From positions 310,001-374,000 of the forward strand of contig RSEE01000039.1 of the NCBI GenBank assembly GCA_003971905.1: 64,000 nt of DNA, read 5' to 3'. The position numbers were made by a program, and so were the translations under genes. Source of the DNA: Moniliella sp. 'wahieum' (Eukaryota; Basidiomycota; Moniliellomycetes; Moniliellales; Moniliellaceae). Shown one piece after another: positions 10,095-22,347 of this stretch (positions are counted from its first letter, which is position 1; each line of letters begins with the position of its first letter). The notes under the pieces are model-generated. The model worked only from the letters and a program-made list of their open reading frames with translations. It searched no databases and was not told where the DNA came from.

Positions 10095-11587
10095 AGGGAA
10101 TTGCACGTCCTTTGTGCCTCTGTCTACTCAGTGTCCCTTATTTGCGCTCGGATGTTAAGGCAGCGGCGACTGCACCCATCCTCGCGCTTTGCTCAACCTC
10201 CCCATTTCCCCAGTATACCAGCCGGTTTTCGTTGCGTCGAATAGCAGTGTCGACGCTTCGTATTGGGGCCCGTGGGTTGGGTAACGGCAACCAATTACAC
10301 CTTCCCTCTTCCGCGTCGTTTTCTGTTCTGTAATAATCTTTGTCGGACGAGCCCAACCTGTACCACAGCTTGTTGATCGGCCGTCATTTGTGTCGCACCC
10401 AGTGTGTCCGTCACACCTAGCATTTTTTCATTCTTCCTCACTAACGTCACTTTCGATCTGCTTGGCGTGAATGTACCTTGGTTTACCTTGCACACTACTC
10501 GTCTCAGAGCTTGGGACTATCGCTCCAATTGACAGGAAGGGCATATGAGTAGTAGGAACGTAATGCATAGTGTGCATGCAGACACAACAGAGAGAGCTGT
10601 CTTGGCCTTAAGAGGGCTCTCTCCCCGTTCAACGTTCCTGGCCGGCAGCCTTGGCTGACAGGCCACGTCCAGGCACTGATTCTTGATCAGGAGGTCAATG
10701 GCATTGCCCAGAGAGCAGGAGCCAGCGGTTCCCGCCATGCATTCGTTTACAAACGGAAGGGAGCGCGAGTGGGTATTACGGGGGGGACGTGGCGGACTCG
10801 CAGCAGCGTGTAAAACCGCTGTGTCCTTTCGAACCATATATTTGTTCCAGTGTGTTACGCATCCCGTCCCCCGTCCCCCCCTCGCCTTCGCTGGCTCCAT
10901 CCGCGCATGAGCTGGCGAGACCATCTGCTCGATCGATCAGGCTGGAGATAGAAGAAGGAGCCTGATGCTGGCAGGAATGCAGGTGTGAGACCCACGGGTT
11001 CACGGGGGAGTGGTCGCTAAACGTTCAACCCACCCACAATCCGTTCGAGTCTCGATCATCGATCGTGACACAATGCGTCTCCTACGTCATTCACGTCACG
11101 GTTGAGAGGGGACATCGAGGACCCTAGATCGCACCGGCCATTGTGCACAGAAAAACTTTGCTCCCCAGTTTGCGTGGATGGGTTCGATGCGCGATGGGGC
11201 GGAACACGTTGTGTGATGCATGCGAGGCGGGCGGAACGACAGCCGAAGACTGCCGGTACCCAAGCACAGTGGATGGCCAGAGCGGAATGCATGACAGCGC
11301 CCTCCAAACCCCCCGAGGAGCCGCACTGCGCCTGTCTTCCATCTTTTTTCCCGGGGCTTCGGGCACTTCACGCGGATTCCGCACTACCCCAGTGTGGGCT
11401 GCTCTGGCGGGGATGAAGACTGCCAGGGTGCGGGGGGCATGCTCCAGCTCCTGGACGCAGGCTACACTGCCCTTCTGCTGGCGCTGATAATTTTTCTGCC
11501 GCAGCAACCTTCTGCGCAGGCATAAAACAACGCTGCCTTGGCCCGCCTCGGCTTGGCTTGCCACCACCACCAGGTACTGCATTCACC
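10095..11587. other. 3' region of the MARVEL gene and upstream region of TEF1
   Basis: There is no supported gene. 10100-10500 is T- and C-rich and probably holds the 3' UTR of the MARVEL gene. 11040-11110 carries GATCATCGATC-type repeats. The last 100 bases before 11588 contain a long CCACCACCACCAGG-like leader ending at TTCACC before the ATG. Confidence 0.5.
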
Positions 11588-13063
11588 ATGGGTAAGGAAA
11601 AGGTACGTCTTGCGTTTGGCTCCCTTCCCTCTTGGCCCAACTCCACCTCACCGCCAGTGTGGTCGACCAACGGATGCTAACCACCCTTCTTTTTCCAGCT
11701 TCACGTTAACGTCGTTGTCATCGGCCACGTCGACTCGGGCAAGTCGACCACGACCGGCCACCTCATCTACAAGTGCGGTGGTATCGACAAGCGTACCATC
11801 GAGAAGTTCGAGAAGGAGGCTGCTGAGCTCGGCAAGGGTTCCTTCAAGTACGCCTGGGTGCTCGACAAGCTCAAGGCTGAGCGTGAGCGTGGTATCACCA
11901 TCGACATTGCCCTGTGGAAGTTCGAGACCCCCAAGTACCAGGTCACTGTCATTGACCCCCGGCCACCGTGACTTCATCAAGAACATGATCACGGGTACCT
12001 CGCAGGCCGACTGCGCCATTCTCATCATTGCCGCCGGCACTGGTGAGTTCGAGGCTGGTATCTCCAAGGACGGCCAGACCCGTGAGCACGCCCTGCTCGC
12101 CTTCACCCTTGGTGTGCGCCAGCTCATTGTTGCCGTCAACAAGATGGACGCCACCAAGTACTCGGAGGACCGCTTCAACGAGATCATCAAGGAGACCTCG
12201 ACCTTCATCAAGAAGGTCGGCTTCAACCCCAAGTCGGTTCCCTTCGTCCCCATCTCGGGCTGGAACGGTGACAACATGATTGAGGCCACCACCAACATGC
12301 CCTGGTACAAGGGTTGGGAGAAGGAGACCAAGGCTGGCAAGGCTACCGGCAAGACCCTCCTTGACGCCATTGACGCCATTGACCCCCCCTCGCGCCCCAC
12401 CGACAAGCCCCTGCGTCTCCCCCTGCAGGACGTGTACAAGATTGGCGGTATCGGCACTGTCCCCGTCGGCCGTGTCGAGACGGGTGTGATCAAGCCCGGC
12501 ATGGTCGTTACCTTCGCTCCCGCCAACGTGACCACTGAAGTCAAGTCCGTCGAGATGCACCACGAGTCGCTTCCCGAGGGTCTCCCCGGTGACAACGTTG
12601 GTTTCAACGTCAAGAACGTCTCGGTCAAGGACATCCGCCGTGGCAACGTTGCTGGTGACTCGAAGAACGACCCCCCCATGGAGGCTGCCTCGTTCAACGC
12701 CCAGGTCATCATCATGAACCACCCTGGCCAGATCTCGAACGGCTACTCGCCCGTTCTTGACTGCCACACGGCCCACATTGCTTGCAAGTTCGACTCCATC
12801 CTTACCAAGATGGACCGTCGTTCGGGTAAGACCATTGAGGAGACCCCCAAGTTCATCAAGTCGGGTGACGCCGCCATGGTCAAGATGATCCCCACCAAGC
12901 CCATGTGCGTTGAGGCCTTCAACGAGTACCCCCGCTCGGCCGTTTCGCCGTCCGTGACATGCGCCAGACCGTGGCTGTCGGTGTCATCAAGTCGGTTGAG
13001 AAGACCTCCGGCAAGGGTGGCAAGACCACCAAGGCCGCTGAGAAGGCCGGCAAGAAGAAGTAA
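11588..13063 (+). CDS. TEF1: Translation elongation factor EF-1alpha, with two apparent sequence indels
   Basis: GTPase that delivers aminoacyl-tRNA to the ribosome. Exon 1 (11588-11602) encodes MGKEK; the intron is 11603-11698 (GTACGT..CAG); exon 2 starts at 11699 with [17 protein letters not shown], which holds the P-loop. [15 protein letters not shown] and [14 protein letters not shown] follow, and the C-terminus is [17 protein letters not shown]. The family length of about 460 residues is reached only if two breaks are bridged. Near 11955 the expected [13 protein letters not shown] is out of frame by two missing bases, so the actual frame stops after VIDPRPP. Near 12932 a run of five C gives YPRSAV where the family has [15 protein letters not shown], as if one C is missing. 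Everything else is perfectly conserved, so I read these as sequence errors. Codon use is strongly biased to C-ending codons, as in a highly expressed gene. Confidence 0.96.
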
Positions 13064-13739
13064 GCGAGCTCCTTCGCCTGCTTTCCCCGGTCGAGTCGTC
13101 ATTTTGCCGGCTTGGCTTGGGCTTCATCAAATCCCCTTGCCCGAGAGCAAGCCTCGGAGTGTGCTTGTAAACCCCTGTCTTCCCCTGTCTTTGCTTTGGT
13201 ACCTGCCAACGCTAGGCTCGTATTGCATCGATTAGGTGTTACCTCTTTTCTCTCGTAGCCTGTTAGAGATCGGTTAGATGGTTTTAATCGGTGGCGCCCC
13301 AGCGCCGGCAGTATGAGCAAGCTGGATGTTGGGGTCTAGATGCTGGTGGCGCAGACGTGGCAACCTTAGTTGCGTCAATAATGTAGCCGGAATGGCGGTG
13401 GCGGTGCGCATACTCCTTCTAAAGAACAGTGAAAGAGTCCTGCTGCATGCTAAGGAGCGGTAGTCCTCGATATGCCATCCCGCCTTGTCGGTGAAGGGAG
13501 TGCGCCTGCTACTCTGGTTCGCCCACACACAACACCAAAAATGGTCAAGCATCGATCCGTTGCTGACTATGTATCGTGGGAAGTCATACAGCTGGCCCCG
13601 GCATGCCAAGGTTTGTGGTAAGGGAATAGGCGGGTGGGAGGGGGGGGGGCAAAGAGGCAAAGGAAGTGCAAGGGCAAACAAATGACGGGAAGGGAGGGTG
13701 GTGGCAGCGAGCCAGGGGGTTGCACAGGCGACGCATCCC
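13064..13739. other. Intergenic between TEF1 and PCT1 (convergent genes)
   Basis: TEF1 and the cytidylyltransferase converge here. I see only 3' UTR-like sequence and a G-run at 13641-13648. No gene is supported. Confidence 0.5.
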
Positions 13740-15272
13740 CTATGCTCGCTGTTCGTCCTGTGATCCCCGGCGGCTGGGTAAAGCCGACTGGGCCCGGCTG
13801 GCGCTCAAGCTGGCCGCGGCACTGCGGGCATCAGCGACCTTCTTAAGCTTGGCATCGAGTGCATGGGACTTGTACACATCCACAATCCGAGCGAGCAGTT
13901 CGGAGGTGCTGACGCCCGGGGTGCGGCGAGTGGGGAGGAAGCGGCCCTGGTCCTTGACGAAGCGGTACACGTCCGCCGCGCCTGCTGGGCCGGCGTACGG
14001 TTCCTCATCGTGCGCCACATAATCAATCCGTAACGCATCCAACAATTTCTGGTCCACCACCCACGGCGCATCCTCCAGCACCTCGTCCACCCACCGACAA
14101 TTGGCCACCGCCGCATACCGCTCCGCCGAGCTCATCACCGGTTCGTTCTTGTGCGCCTTGCACGCCGCACTGGAGCAAACACCAACAATCAAATGCACGC
14201 AGGGAAATGCCAGCTTGGCCTGGCGCAACTGCAACGCATGGGCATAATGGAACAAGTCGTACACGCCATCCGCATAGATCCGCACCGGCTGCGCCGGGTC
14301 TCGTCCGTCCCCAACCGGTCGGGAAATGGCATAGTCCCGCTGTCCCTCGACGGGCTGATAAATCGCATCGTGGAACCAGGCGCGGATCTCGCCAACCGAG
14401 GCAGGCACCAACGGGTCTTGCGTTTGCTCCGATTCAAGTCGCTCCGGATGCTCGCCCCGAAGAACGGGGGACGGGACCAGGGGCCGTACCGCCCGTCAAC
14501 GGCGGCAGGCTCGAAGCGGGGGCAGCCGGGGGGGGCGCAGGAGCGGCAAACTCGACATCGCCATCGTACGGGGTGGTATTGTCGGGTCCTGCGGGGTCAA
14601 GGTGAGCATGGCCATGTCGTGGTGCGGGCACCATGTCGCGACTGCTGAGCGAGGCAGAGGTGTAGCCGCTTGGTGCTGGTGCTTCGTCCGAGGCCAAGGA
14701 CGCATCCGCGCCGCTCTGCGACGCCACACGTTTCGCTCGAGCCTCCCGACCTTCCTCGCCTGGCGTGCCGGTGCTGTTGGCATTGGCACGCTCCGCACGA
14801 GCATCCAGCTCGCCCGCCGGGTCACTTACCCCAGGAGTTGAATCGGGTACGGCCAGCACACCAGGCGGGGCCTGCTCTGGTGTCGCTCTGGCCGTAGTCG
14901 CATCGGCACCGCTGCCCAGGCTAACCGCTTCGGTGCCTACTACGGCAGCGCTGGCAGCAGTGGGAATAAGCGCTTGATCGCCTTGTGCTTCGTGTTCAGT
15001 GGCGCGGTTTCGCGGATGACACCCAGGGGGGCGCTGCGACGGCGGGAACGGACGTTGCCTGCGGCGCGTGGACTGGAGGGCGTATCGGAGGGCGCATCAG
15101 CGTCGGCGTCGGCATCGTCATTGTCCTCTTCGCTGGCATCGCGGCTGGAGCTGATGAAGGGGGGTTCGCCCAGAGCCTCGTCGTCAGTGGTGCGGCAAGA
15201 GCGCTTCTTGCGGTGGGCAGCATGGGCGTGGGCATGGTGCGCATGGAGAAAGGAGCGGGCGCTCGCAGCCAT
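13740..15272 (-). CDS. PCT1: Choline-phosphate cytidylyltransferase, frameshifted in its N-terminal half
   Basis: Rate-limiting CDP-choline step of phosphatidylcholine synthesis: phosphocholine plus CTP gives CDP-choline. The catalytic domain is read on the minus strand from about 14330: VRIYADGVYDLFHYAHALQL, KLAFPCVHLIVGVCSS, NCRWVDEVLEDAPWVV, IDYVAHDEEPYAG and the signature RRTPGVSTSELLARIV. The nucleotide-binding motif reads HYAH where most family members have HxGH. The likely start is ATG at 15272 (MAASARSFLHAHHAHAHAAH), followed by an acidic/Ser-rich leader. Frame changes near 14965 and near 14470 separate leader, linker and catalytic part. A GTAAGT at about 14830 could instead be an intron donor. 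The end is TAG at 13740 after a short Ser/Arg tail. Confidence 0.85.
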
Positions 15273-18017
15273 GGTAGGGTGGGAGCAGCGGCAGGAGCGC
15301 GCGCGGGAGCAGGTGGTGAGAGATGCGGCGGAGAGGGATGAGATCGATGAGACGGGACAAACGGCGCGCAAACGTGGGGAAGTGGGTGAGAAGTTATTGG
15401 CCCTGTCTGGAGGAGGAACAAGCGAACGTTCGCCTCGCACGCCAAACCAAGTCCCATGTCCCCAGTGGGAGCACTGGGGGAGCGGTGGCGGGCAACGAAT
15501 GCATGAGTGCTAGCAAACGGGTGATGCGCATGAAACTGGGGGCACGGAGGCAGCAGCCAAGCCAACGCCCCTGCTAGGGTTACTCGCGGCAGCCAGCACG
15601 TGCAGAGAAGCCAGAGCCAATAAGCGAAGTGTCTTTTACGGTCTTTCGTCGGCAGCCACGCAGTCGCTATTTTCGCTGTATACCCCACGTCCACAACGAA
15701 GGAGAAAAACTCCCCCTTAGGGGCAGAGAACAGGGTCACGGGAAATAGAGGCAGGACATATAAAAAGGAGTGGCCAAACAAACGAGTGGATGCAAAAGGG
15801 AAAAACGAGATCTGCGATCCACCTCCCCTCTTCAAAAGAAGCCAAGAACTCATCTCAGGCCTCACCGGCACCCCTCACTGTCCATTCAACGTTCGCGTTC
15901 ACATCTCTGTTGTGTCAGGCGTAAGAGTACCCGTTTACGAGCGGTGCTACATGCTATTATTGCCCTCTGCTATATCGAAACTGTGGGTGCGGAAAAGCTA
16001 GTAAGCCAGTAGCACCGCAAAAATTGATTGAAAGGCCTGGATCATCGAAATGTCCTGACAAAGAAAAGGATATTAGTCTGATGATATATCGATGATAGAA
16101 CAACAGTAGCCCACATCGATATCTTCTTTGGATACATATCGCGGCCAGTGTTGTTCGAGAATCGGCGATTACTCAAAAGTGGGGATGAGAGATCGATGTG
16201 TGTTATAGTTGTAAGTCCGCTTGGTACCTGAGCCCTGAGCTGAGAGGCCTGTAACTACATGTAATGAGTTGGGCAACTGGTCATGACCATATATGCGCTT
16301 TTAGGGGGCAAACCTAATAATGGTCAACATAGGACCGGGTTCGGGACTCAATGAACCTCAATTGGCAGTGTCGCCGGCTTTTCAAGCCACTTATGTATCG
16401 CCACTACGTATACTGATAGTTGGTATAGAATCGTCCTTAGAGGCGTCTGTCGCCAATCTAATCCCTACATGTGAAGAGTTACACATGTATAATGCTTTAC
16501 AGGCGAGCCTGTGTGTGGGTTCGACTCCCAATCACCGGATCACCGGGGCCTATATATGTTCTTTTCCACTACAGTGTTGTCCCAGGTAGCACCCAATACA
16601 CCGGATGATCACATGGATCACACGCGTCTTCGTTTCTCTTTCTCCTCGCGGCTTCTGCGCACAGATAATACAGTGCAACAGATCTCTGACTTTTTTGACT
16701 CATAGTACCCATGTGCCCATTGAAGCTAATGCATGCTTTTATGACATGTGATTGCGTGTGAATGGCAGAGATATGAGATTGCGAAGATAAAGACGTGACA
16801 GGTGCGTGACACGGAGAGAAACACCAATAGTAGCCAATGTCATCCTGTTCTTGTTTCCCCGCGGTTCTTGAGAGTTTTGTCCATGTCATCCTGTTCTTTT
16901 CCCGTTCTTCCAACCAAAGACCTGATCGCAGGTCAGGCCTCAGCTGAGGCCTCAGATCTCAGAGGAGAAAGTCCATCACGTAGGTGGATTTCCGCCAATT
17001 ACATCAATGGCACGCAAGTATATATACACACAGCAAAAACACTTTAAGGCCCGTCAGCTAAATGCTTTTGAGAGAGATATACGGGTGAATGGATGATGAA
17101 GCTGATGAAGATCGACGGCGCTGACTCACCTTGATGATCTTGGTGATAGAGTTAGAAAGGCAAGGGTGTTTTGCTGTACACAGAATGAGTTGTGGGGTGC
17201 CCAATGCTGGCTATTTATCTAGACATTCCCGTTGTCGGGACCTCTCAGGCTCATCGATGCTAGCTTCAGTCCGGTCAGGCCTCCGGCCTCAGGCCGCTTC
17301 AGGAATGAAAGGCTTTTTATGGATATACCGAACGGTGAATTAACGACGCAGTCATCGTAGTCTTCTTCTTTCGAGGGGCTCGATATGTGTTAGCGTGTTT
17401 AGCGCCGTTTATTGCCGGTGAGTGAGTTTGACTGGGGCCATGCAAAAAGCCATAAAAAGGACATAAACCCGCTACAGCTGTGTGGCTCTCAGTGTGTACC
17501 AATACACATGCGTGATTGTCATAGTGTGTTGTTTTGGGGGGGCTGGCGTGCCATCATACGGGGGCATAACCACAAAACTTGAAGCTTGTCGCGACCGGTG
17601 TAATAGTATTAGGTGTGGGGGCAAAGAACGGGGGTGACGCCCATATGGCGGCGGATGGGATTTGGAAGCACCAGGTGAGAAGATGTCGGCCGAGGGCGCT
17701 GCGCTCCCCCAGCCGCCCCTCCTATCATACCGGCGGCAACGCTCCTATGATAGCAACACTGCTATGGTACCGGGTCTTGTCCAGAAAAGCCCCTGGGGCT
17801 CAATCAGAATCGATCATCGCTCACCCAGAGAAGCAAAGCCGCAGCCACACAGGGGGGCAGTCATTAGCCATTGGTCACCATCAGGCACACTCCCTGCCGG
17901 CGGGGAGGATGCGTAGGGCAACACTGGCATGGTGCCGGGCGGACATAGCTTGCGGCGCAGGCACGGCGGCGCAGGGCGGAGTGTAGGCGGGGGAAGGGGC
18001 GTGAATTCCAACGCGTG
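15273..18017. other. 2.7-kb intergenic region, no gene recognised
   Basis: AT content is higher than in the flanking genes and all open frames are short and unconvincing. The region holds TGA/TCA-type repeats (16933-16961; 17265-17300 with repeated GGCC) and irregular ATCGAT-rich sequence at 16080-16200. A T-arm-like string near 16513 was examined for a tRNA and rejected. Confidence 0.5.
16933..16961. repeat. Mixed-orientation heptad array with GGCC and GATC spacers
   Basis: Reading along: TCA (16933) GGCC TCA (16940) GC TGA (16945) GGCC TCA (16952) GATC TCA (16959). Two different palindromic tetramers and both orientations occur in 29 bases. Confidence 0.9.
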
Positions 18018-18024
18018 TATATAA
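18018..18024 (+). promoter_or_regulatory. TATA box of the PAK gene
   Basis: TATATAA lies 204 bases upstream of the presumed ATG at 18222. The intervening leader is strongly C-rich. Confidence 0.5.
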
Positions 18025-18221
18025 CGAGCACGGCCCCAGTGCTGCGTCAGTACGTTTCTTCTCCAATTTGGACTGTCCAGCGCCATTCAGAGGATCAGAA
18101 CTCGCACTTTTCCCTCGTGTTCTTCCCTCCTGTGCACCACCACCAACCCACCCCTGCCTGATCCATCGCACCCCGCTTCCTGTCCCCGCCCCATTCTCTC
18201 TGCCCGCCCCCCTCTGCACGC

Positions 18222-21200
18222 ATGTCGTCCCCCCGACTACCGTGCTCCATCCCGCCCCCGGGTCCAGCCATCCACCCCCCCACCCAACACCAACCACCCG
18301 CCCCTCCGTCGCGGAGGTGTGAGCATCAAGGACGATTCTCGCCGCACCTGGATATGGACGAATAAGTGGGCTGTGCTCACGCCAACCACCTTGGAGTTGT
18401 ACAAGAACGAGGTGAGTACCATGACACCATCTGCTGCTGCATCCAGATCATCTATATATAAGGCTTTATACTGACTCGCCTGGTCCTTTTCGTTGCTGAA
18501 GACTTCCGCGGTACCCTCCCACCAGATCCCCCTCAGAACCTTATCCTCTGTAGGCCGTGTCGATCTCAAGCCGTACTGTCTCCAACTCCAAGACGACCAA
18601 GACAAAATTCTCAACCTCCAAGTCCGCACCGACGAAGACGCATACGGCTGGATCGATGCCATTTCATCGGCCGCTCGTGCTGTGGGCGGACTTCGTCCAG
18701 CCTTGGCTGAAGGTGGTGTAAGCGAAGTGAGTTTACCCACGGGCTTTCGTCACAACGTCCACGTCGGATACGATGCCACGGCAGGCACCTTCACCGGACT
18801 CCCGCCTGAGTGGAAGTTGCTCTTGTCTAATTCGAGCATCACGGCCGCCGAGTCGCAAAAACACCCCATGGAGGTCTTGGCTGCAATCGACTTTTATCTG
18901 TGTGATGGGGAAGGTCAATCCCCCGAACTGAACCATACTCAACCGTCTTCAGGTACTCCTGTTTTGTCATCGCAATCCCCGGCTACTGCACCTCCTTTGG
19001 CAGCATCGGAAACCTCCGCCACTGCTCGTGCACAGCATCCACTATCAAACGATGCACTACTGAGCCACCCTCCACTGTCGAGTCGCCCTCTACTGTCGAG
19101 CCACCCTCCACTGCCGAGCCACCCTCCACTGCCGAGCCACCCTCCACGTCCACTTCTTCAACTACTGCGCCCAAAAACTCTCAGCTGCTTGAACCATCTA
19201 CTCCCCCAACCTCCACCGGGCACAATGAAGCTGGCTCTTTAGTTGAGAGCCCTGCGGTTCGTACGAGTAGCAAAAGCAGTTTGCTAACAAGTGTACCTTC
19301 TGTAGAAGGGCCTGCACAAGGAGACCATGAAACGACCAACAGTGTGCTTGAAACTCGCCCCTCGCCATGTACCCCGCCGCACCAGTACCTCACCTCAGCT
19401 GTGGTTGCAACACCACCTTCCATCCACACCCCACATCCCCCCGTCGACCGTCGGCGTCATGGGCGAAAAAATTCTCACAGCTGTCTCGGTCGAGCGTTCA
19501 CCTAATCAGTTCGGGATTCAAGTCACCACCACGCCAGGCGTCCGATTCGACTGGTGGAACTGCTCCTCCTATTAGTCATTCAGCGCTATTCGCGGCCCAA
19601 AACGCAAGTGGCAGTGCCTCCCCTGCTCTGATCGGATCAGAGTCTCCTTTGACTTTCTGTACATCACCTGGAACAACATCCAGCCCCCAATTTCTCTCCT
19701 TCTCCAAGTGGGCCAAGCTCCCCTACTCGGCCCTCTCCTCTAACAAGGAGCTTATCATTCCTCCTCCATCGGTCGATCAAACCTACTCCCAAATCAGCCA
19801 AAGAAGCCAAACGATTGTCGCCTCCTGCGTTCAACGGCCCTTCCTCTGATAAATGGTCTTCCGACCGTAGTTCCATGCCACGTTCGTCGTCCTCCTACCA
19901 CGGTGAAGGCAATATATTATCAGCAAAGGAGGCTACCCCTTTTCCCCAACCCCAATTCCGACGGTCCCATCACGTCCCTTCTATGAGCGCGGGGGCTGTC
20001 TGGCCATCAACCACGACCTCTTCATCAGCAGCCACCACCAAGACTGTCCCTGCCCTGGTCCCGGCTTTGAAGCGGTCCGTATCAGCGCAAGGTCAAAATC
20101 CCATTGCAGCGAAAGATCATACCAAGTTAGCTCTACACTCCGTCACAAGCTCCCCCAGCCGCCCTTACGGGCTCATTTCTCACCGTCCCGCACCTCCTGT
20201 ACCAACTTCTGCGACTCCTAGTGGCAAACCCGCAATCACCGTTCAGAAAGGTGTAGCACTTCCCACTCAAAGGAGCCGAACGAATGCGCTAAAAGGGTCG
20301 AACTCGACCAAGCCCACGGCGGCAACCACTGCGGCAACCACGGCGGCAGCCGTAGTGGCCAAGAATCCTCAGCCCAAATCGAGCACTAATGTACCTGATC
20401 TCGCCCTCGTGCCTTCATTTTCCTCCTCTCTTACGCCCCAGTCTTCCCGCCCGTTTCCCAGTGGATCGGTAGTGCGTTCCAAAGCTACTGCACCCCATCC
20501 TCCCCCTACCCAGGGATGGCAGCGGTACGATTCGCCTCGCCGTCGCCACGAGGTGGTAATAAGCGAGGCCCAAGTGGTCCATTTGCTGCAGCGCATGACC
20601 TCACCAAACCACCGGAAACAATCTACTCTTCCTTCCGCAAGGTAGGACAAGGCGCTTCGGGAGCTGTGTTCCGCGCGCAGACTAAAACAGGTCAGAAAGT
20701 TGCCATCAAGTCCATGCCTTTGGCCAAGCAGCACCGCCCCACTTGGTTCTGAGTGAACTGATGGTGCTTCGGGCTGCTGCACACCCGAATGTGGTCAAGT
20801 TTGTTGCGGCCCACCTAACCTCGACTCCTAGCGCGGACGATCCGAGCAAAAGAGCAACGAATAACGCAGTTGGTTCCATCTCCAACTCCAATTCGAACAC
20901 GAAGACGAACACCAACACCAACTTGGATGGTAGGGAGGCCTGGTGCCTTTGGGTTGTGATGGAGTTCATGGACGGTGGGGCTTTGACCGAGGTGATTGAT
21001 GCCCACGAGCTCTCCGAGGAGCAGATGGCTTATGTGTGCCGCGAGACGGCGCGCGGCTTGGCCCATCTTCACGCTGGCGGTGTGATTCATCGCGACATCA
21101 AGTCCGACAATGTGCTGCTGTCCCAGCGGGGTGAGGTCAAGATTACCGACTTTGGTTACTGTGCAACTCTCACCCCATCGCGTCAACGGCGGGAGACCAT

Positions 21201-21637
21201 GGTTGGAACACCTTATTGGATGGCTCCGGAGGTAGTCAAACAGCGCTTATACGGACCCGAGGTTGATATCTGGGGGTTGGGAATCATGACAATTGAGATG
21301 CTGCAAGGAGAACCGTACGTGACCCCATCTTTCTCTCTCACCTGTCCCCAGTACCTGTGGATGTTTTGAATTGACCATTTGCCCTGATTTTGCAGACCTT
21401 ACTTGGATGAGGACCCTCTTAAGGCCATCTTTCTCATTGCTACCCAAGGCACACCGCTGCTTCGTCATCCAGAGGTGCAGCCCTTTGCTGAAGGATTTTC
21501 TGGCAGCTTGTCTCACGGTGGATGCGAATGCTCGTGCTACAGCCACGGAGTGTACAAACCACCCGTTCGTGCGCCTCGCTTGCAGCGCCGAACATATGCT
21601 CCCCCTCCTCGACTTCAAACAGGTTAATAGAGCCTGA
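18222..21637 (+). CDS. CLA4: PAK/Ste20 protein kinase with PH and CRIB domains (Cla4 type), several frame breaks
   Basis: Effector kinase of Cdc42/Rac in polarity and cytokinesis. A PH domain starts at [19 protein letters not shown] (about 18316), is split by intron 18412-18501 (GTGAGT..AAG), and ends near 18690. The CRIB motif reads [14 protein letters not shown] near 18730, close to the ISxPxxFxHxxHVG consensus. A long Ser/Pro linker (18900-20600) includes an 18-bp repeat encoding EPPSTV/A units. The kinase begins [16 protein letters not shown] (20640), with VAIK (20700), HRDIKSDN (about 21090), DFGYCA and [11 protein letters not shown] (21200). A second intron is 21315-21395 (GTACGT..GCAG), followed by [15 protein letters not shown]. 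The PH domain makes this a Cla4-type rather than Ste20-type PAK. Frame changes occur near 18235 (six C where five restore MSSPDYRAP), 19060, 19490, 19840, 20520, 20745 and 21480. Confidence 0.9.
19072..19150. repeat. 18-bp tandem repeat inside the PAK linker
   Basis: Four to five copies of GAGCCACCCTCCACTGCC with small variation encode [12 protein letters not shown] in one frame. The gene's frame changes just upstream of this repeat. Confidence 0.85.
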
Positions 21638-22347
21638 TGGTTTTCATTTGTTTGCTCCTTGCCTGTGTGGTGAGAAGCTTGAAAAAGCCGTGGATACACC
21701 ATCCTCTCTCTCACTATCAGCCGCCCTGTTGCCTTTGGATTTACCTTGCACCTCAAAATCAAAGTGTTGTATTCAACACCTTGGTGCCCGTGCCCATGCC
21801 CACGGTGCACTACTCCTCACCTTGCTGCTTCCACTAGTATACGTCCCTCTGGTGGCGATATAGGGTGTGGCAAGCACGGTCTTTTTTTCTTACCCTTCCC
21901 TACATCCGATCCTTTCGTCATTTTGATGGTTCCCCTCATCTTGTCCCACCCGCCCCCTGCCCATACGTCATCTATACCCCCCACATACGAAGATCCCTGC
22001 CTTCCATTGAACCGGTACACGAACCCCATTCTCTCTTCGATCACCATCTTGACTACTGTATCAGCTTTCACTTGTGATGGACCTGTCGAGGACCTGACTC
22101 CAGCCGTGCATACTTAAAAGGGAGAGCATCCTTTGGGGTATTCTCTCTTTACTCCTTTCACACTGTTGCCACGAGAAAGACTTTTGTATGCGTCACGTCC
22201 TCCCATACGACCTCAAATCGATGTATCTTCTACGGATTTCGCTGGTTTTGCTTCTCGTCATCTGCTTTGTAGTAGGCAGATCAAACTCGCTGCCCTGTGA
22301 CGCCTCTGAAAAGGGCCATCGCTCTCGTAGATAGTGATTCCAAGGAT
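21638..22347. other. Intergenic between convergent PAK and SLY1
   Basis: T/C-rich sequence consistent with two 3' UTRs. No gene is supported. Confidence 0.5.

Noticed and set aside
11648..12776. Two long open frames (355 and 275 codons) antisense to TEF1
   Set aside because: They are shadows of the strongly biased, C-ending codons of TEF1 on the other strand and show no family resemblance.
16490..16550. tRNA-like T-arm (GGGTTCGACTCCC) followed by TCACCGGA
   Set aside because: No matching 5' acceptor strand (CCGGTGA) or D-arm at the right distance.
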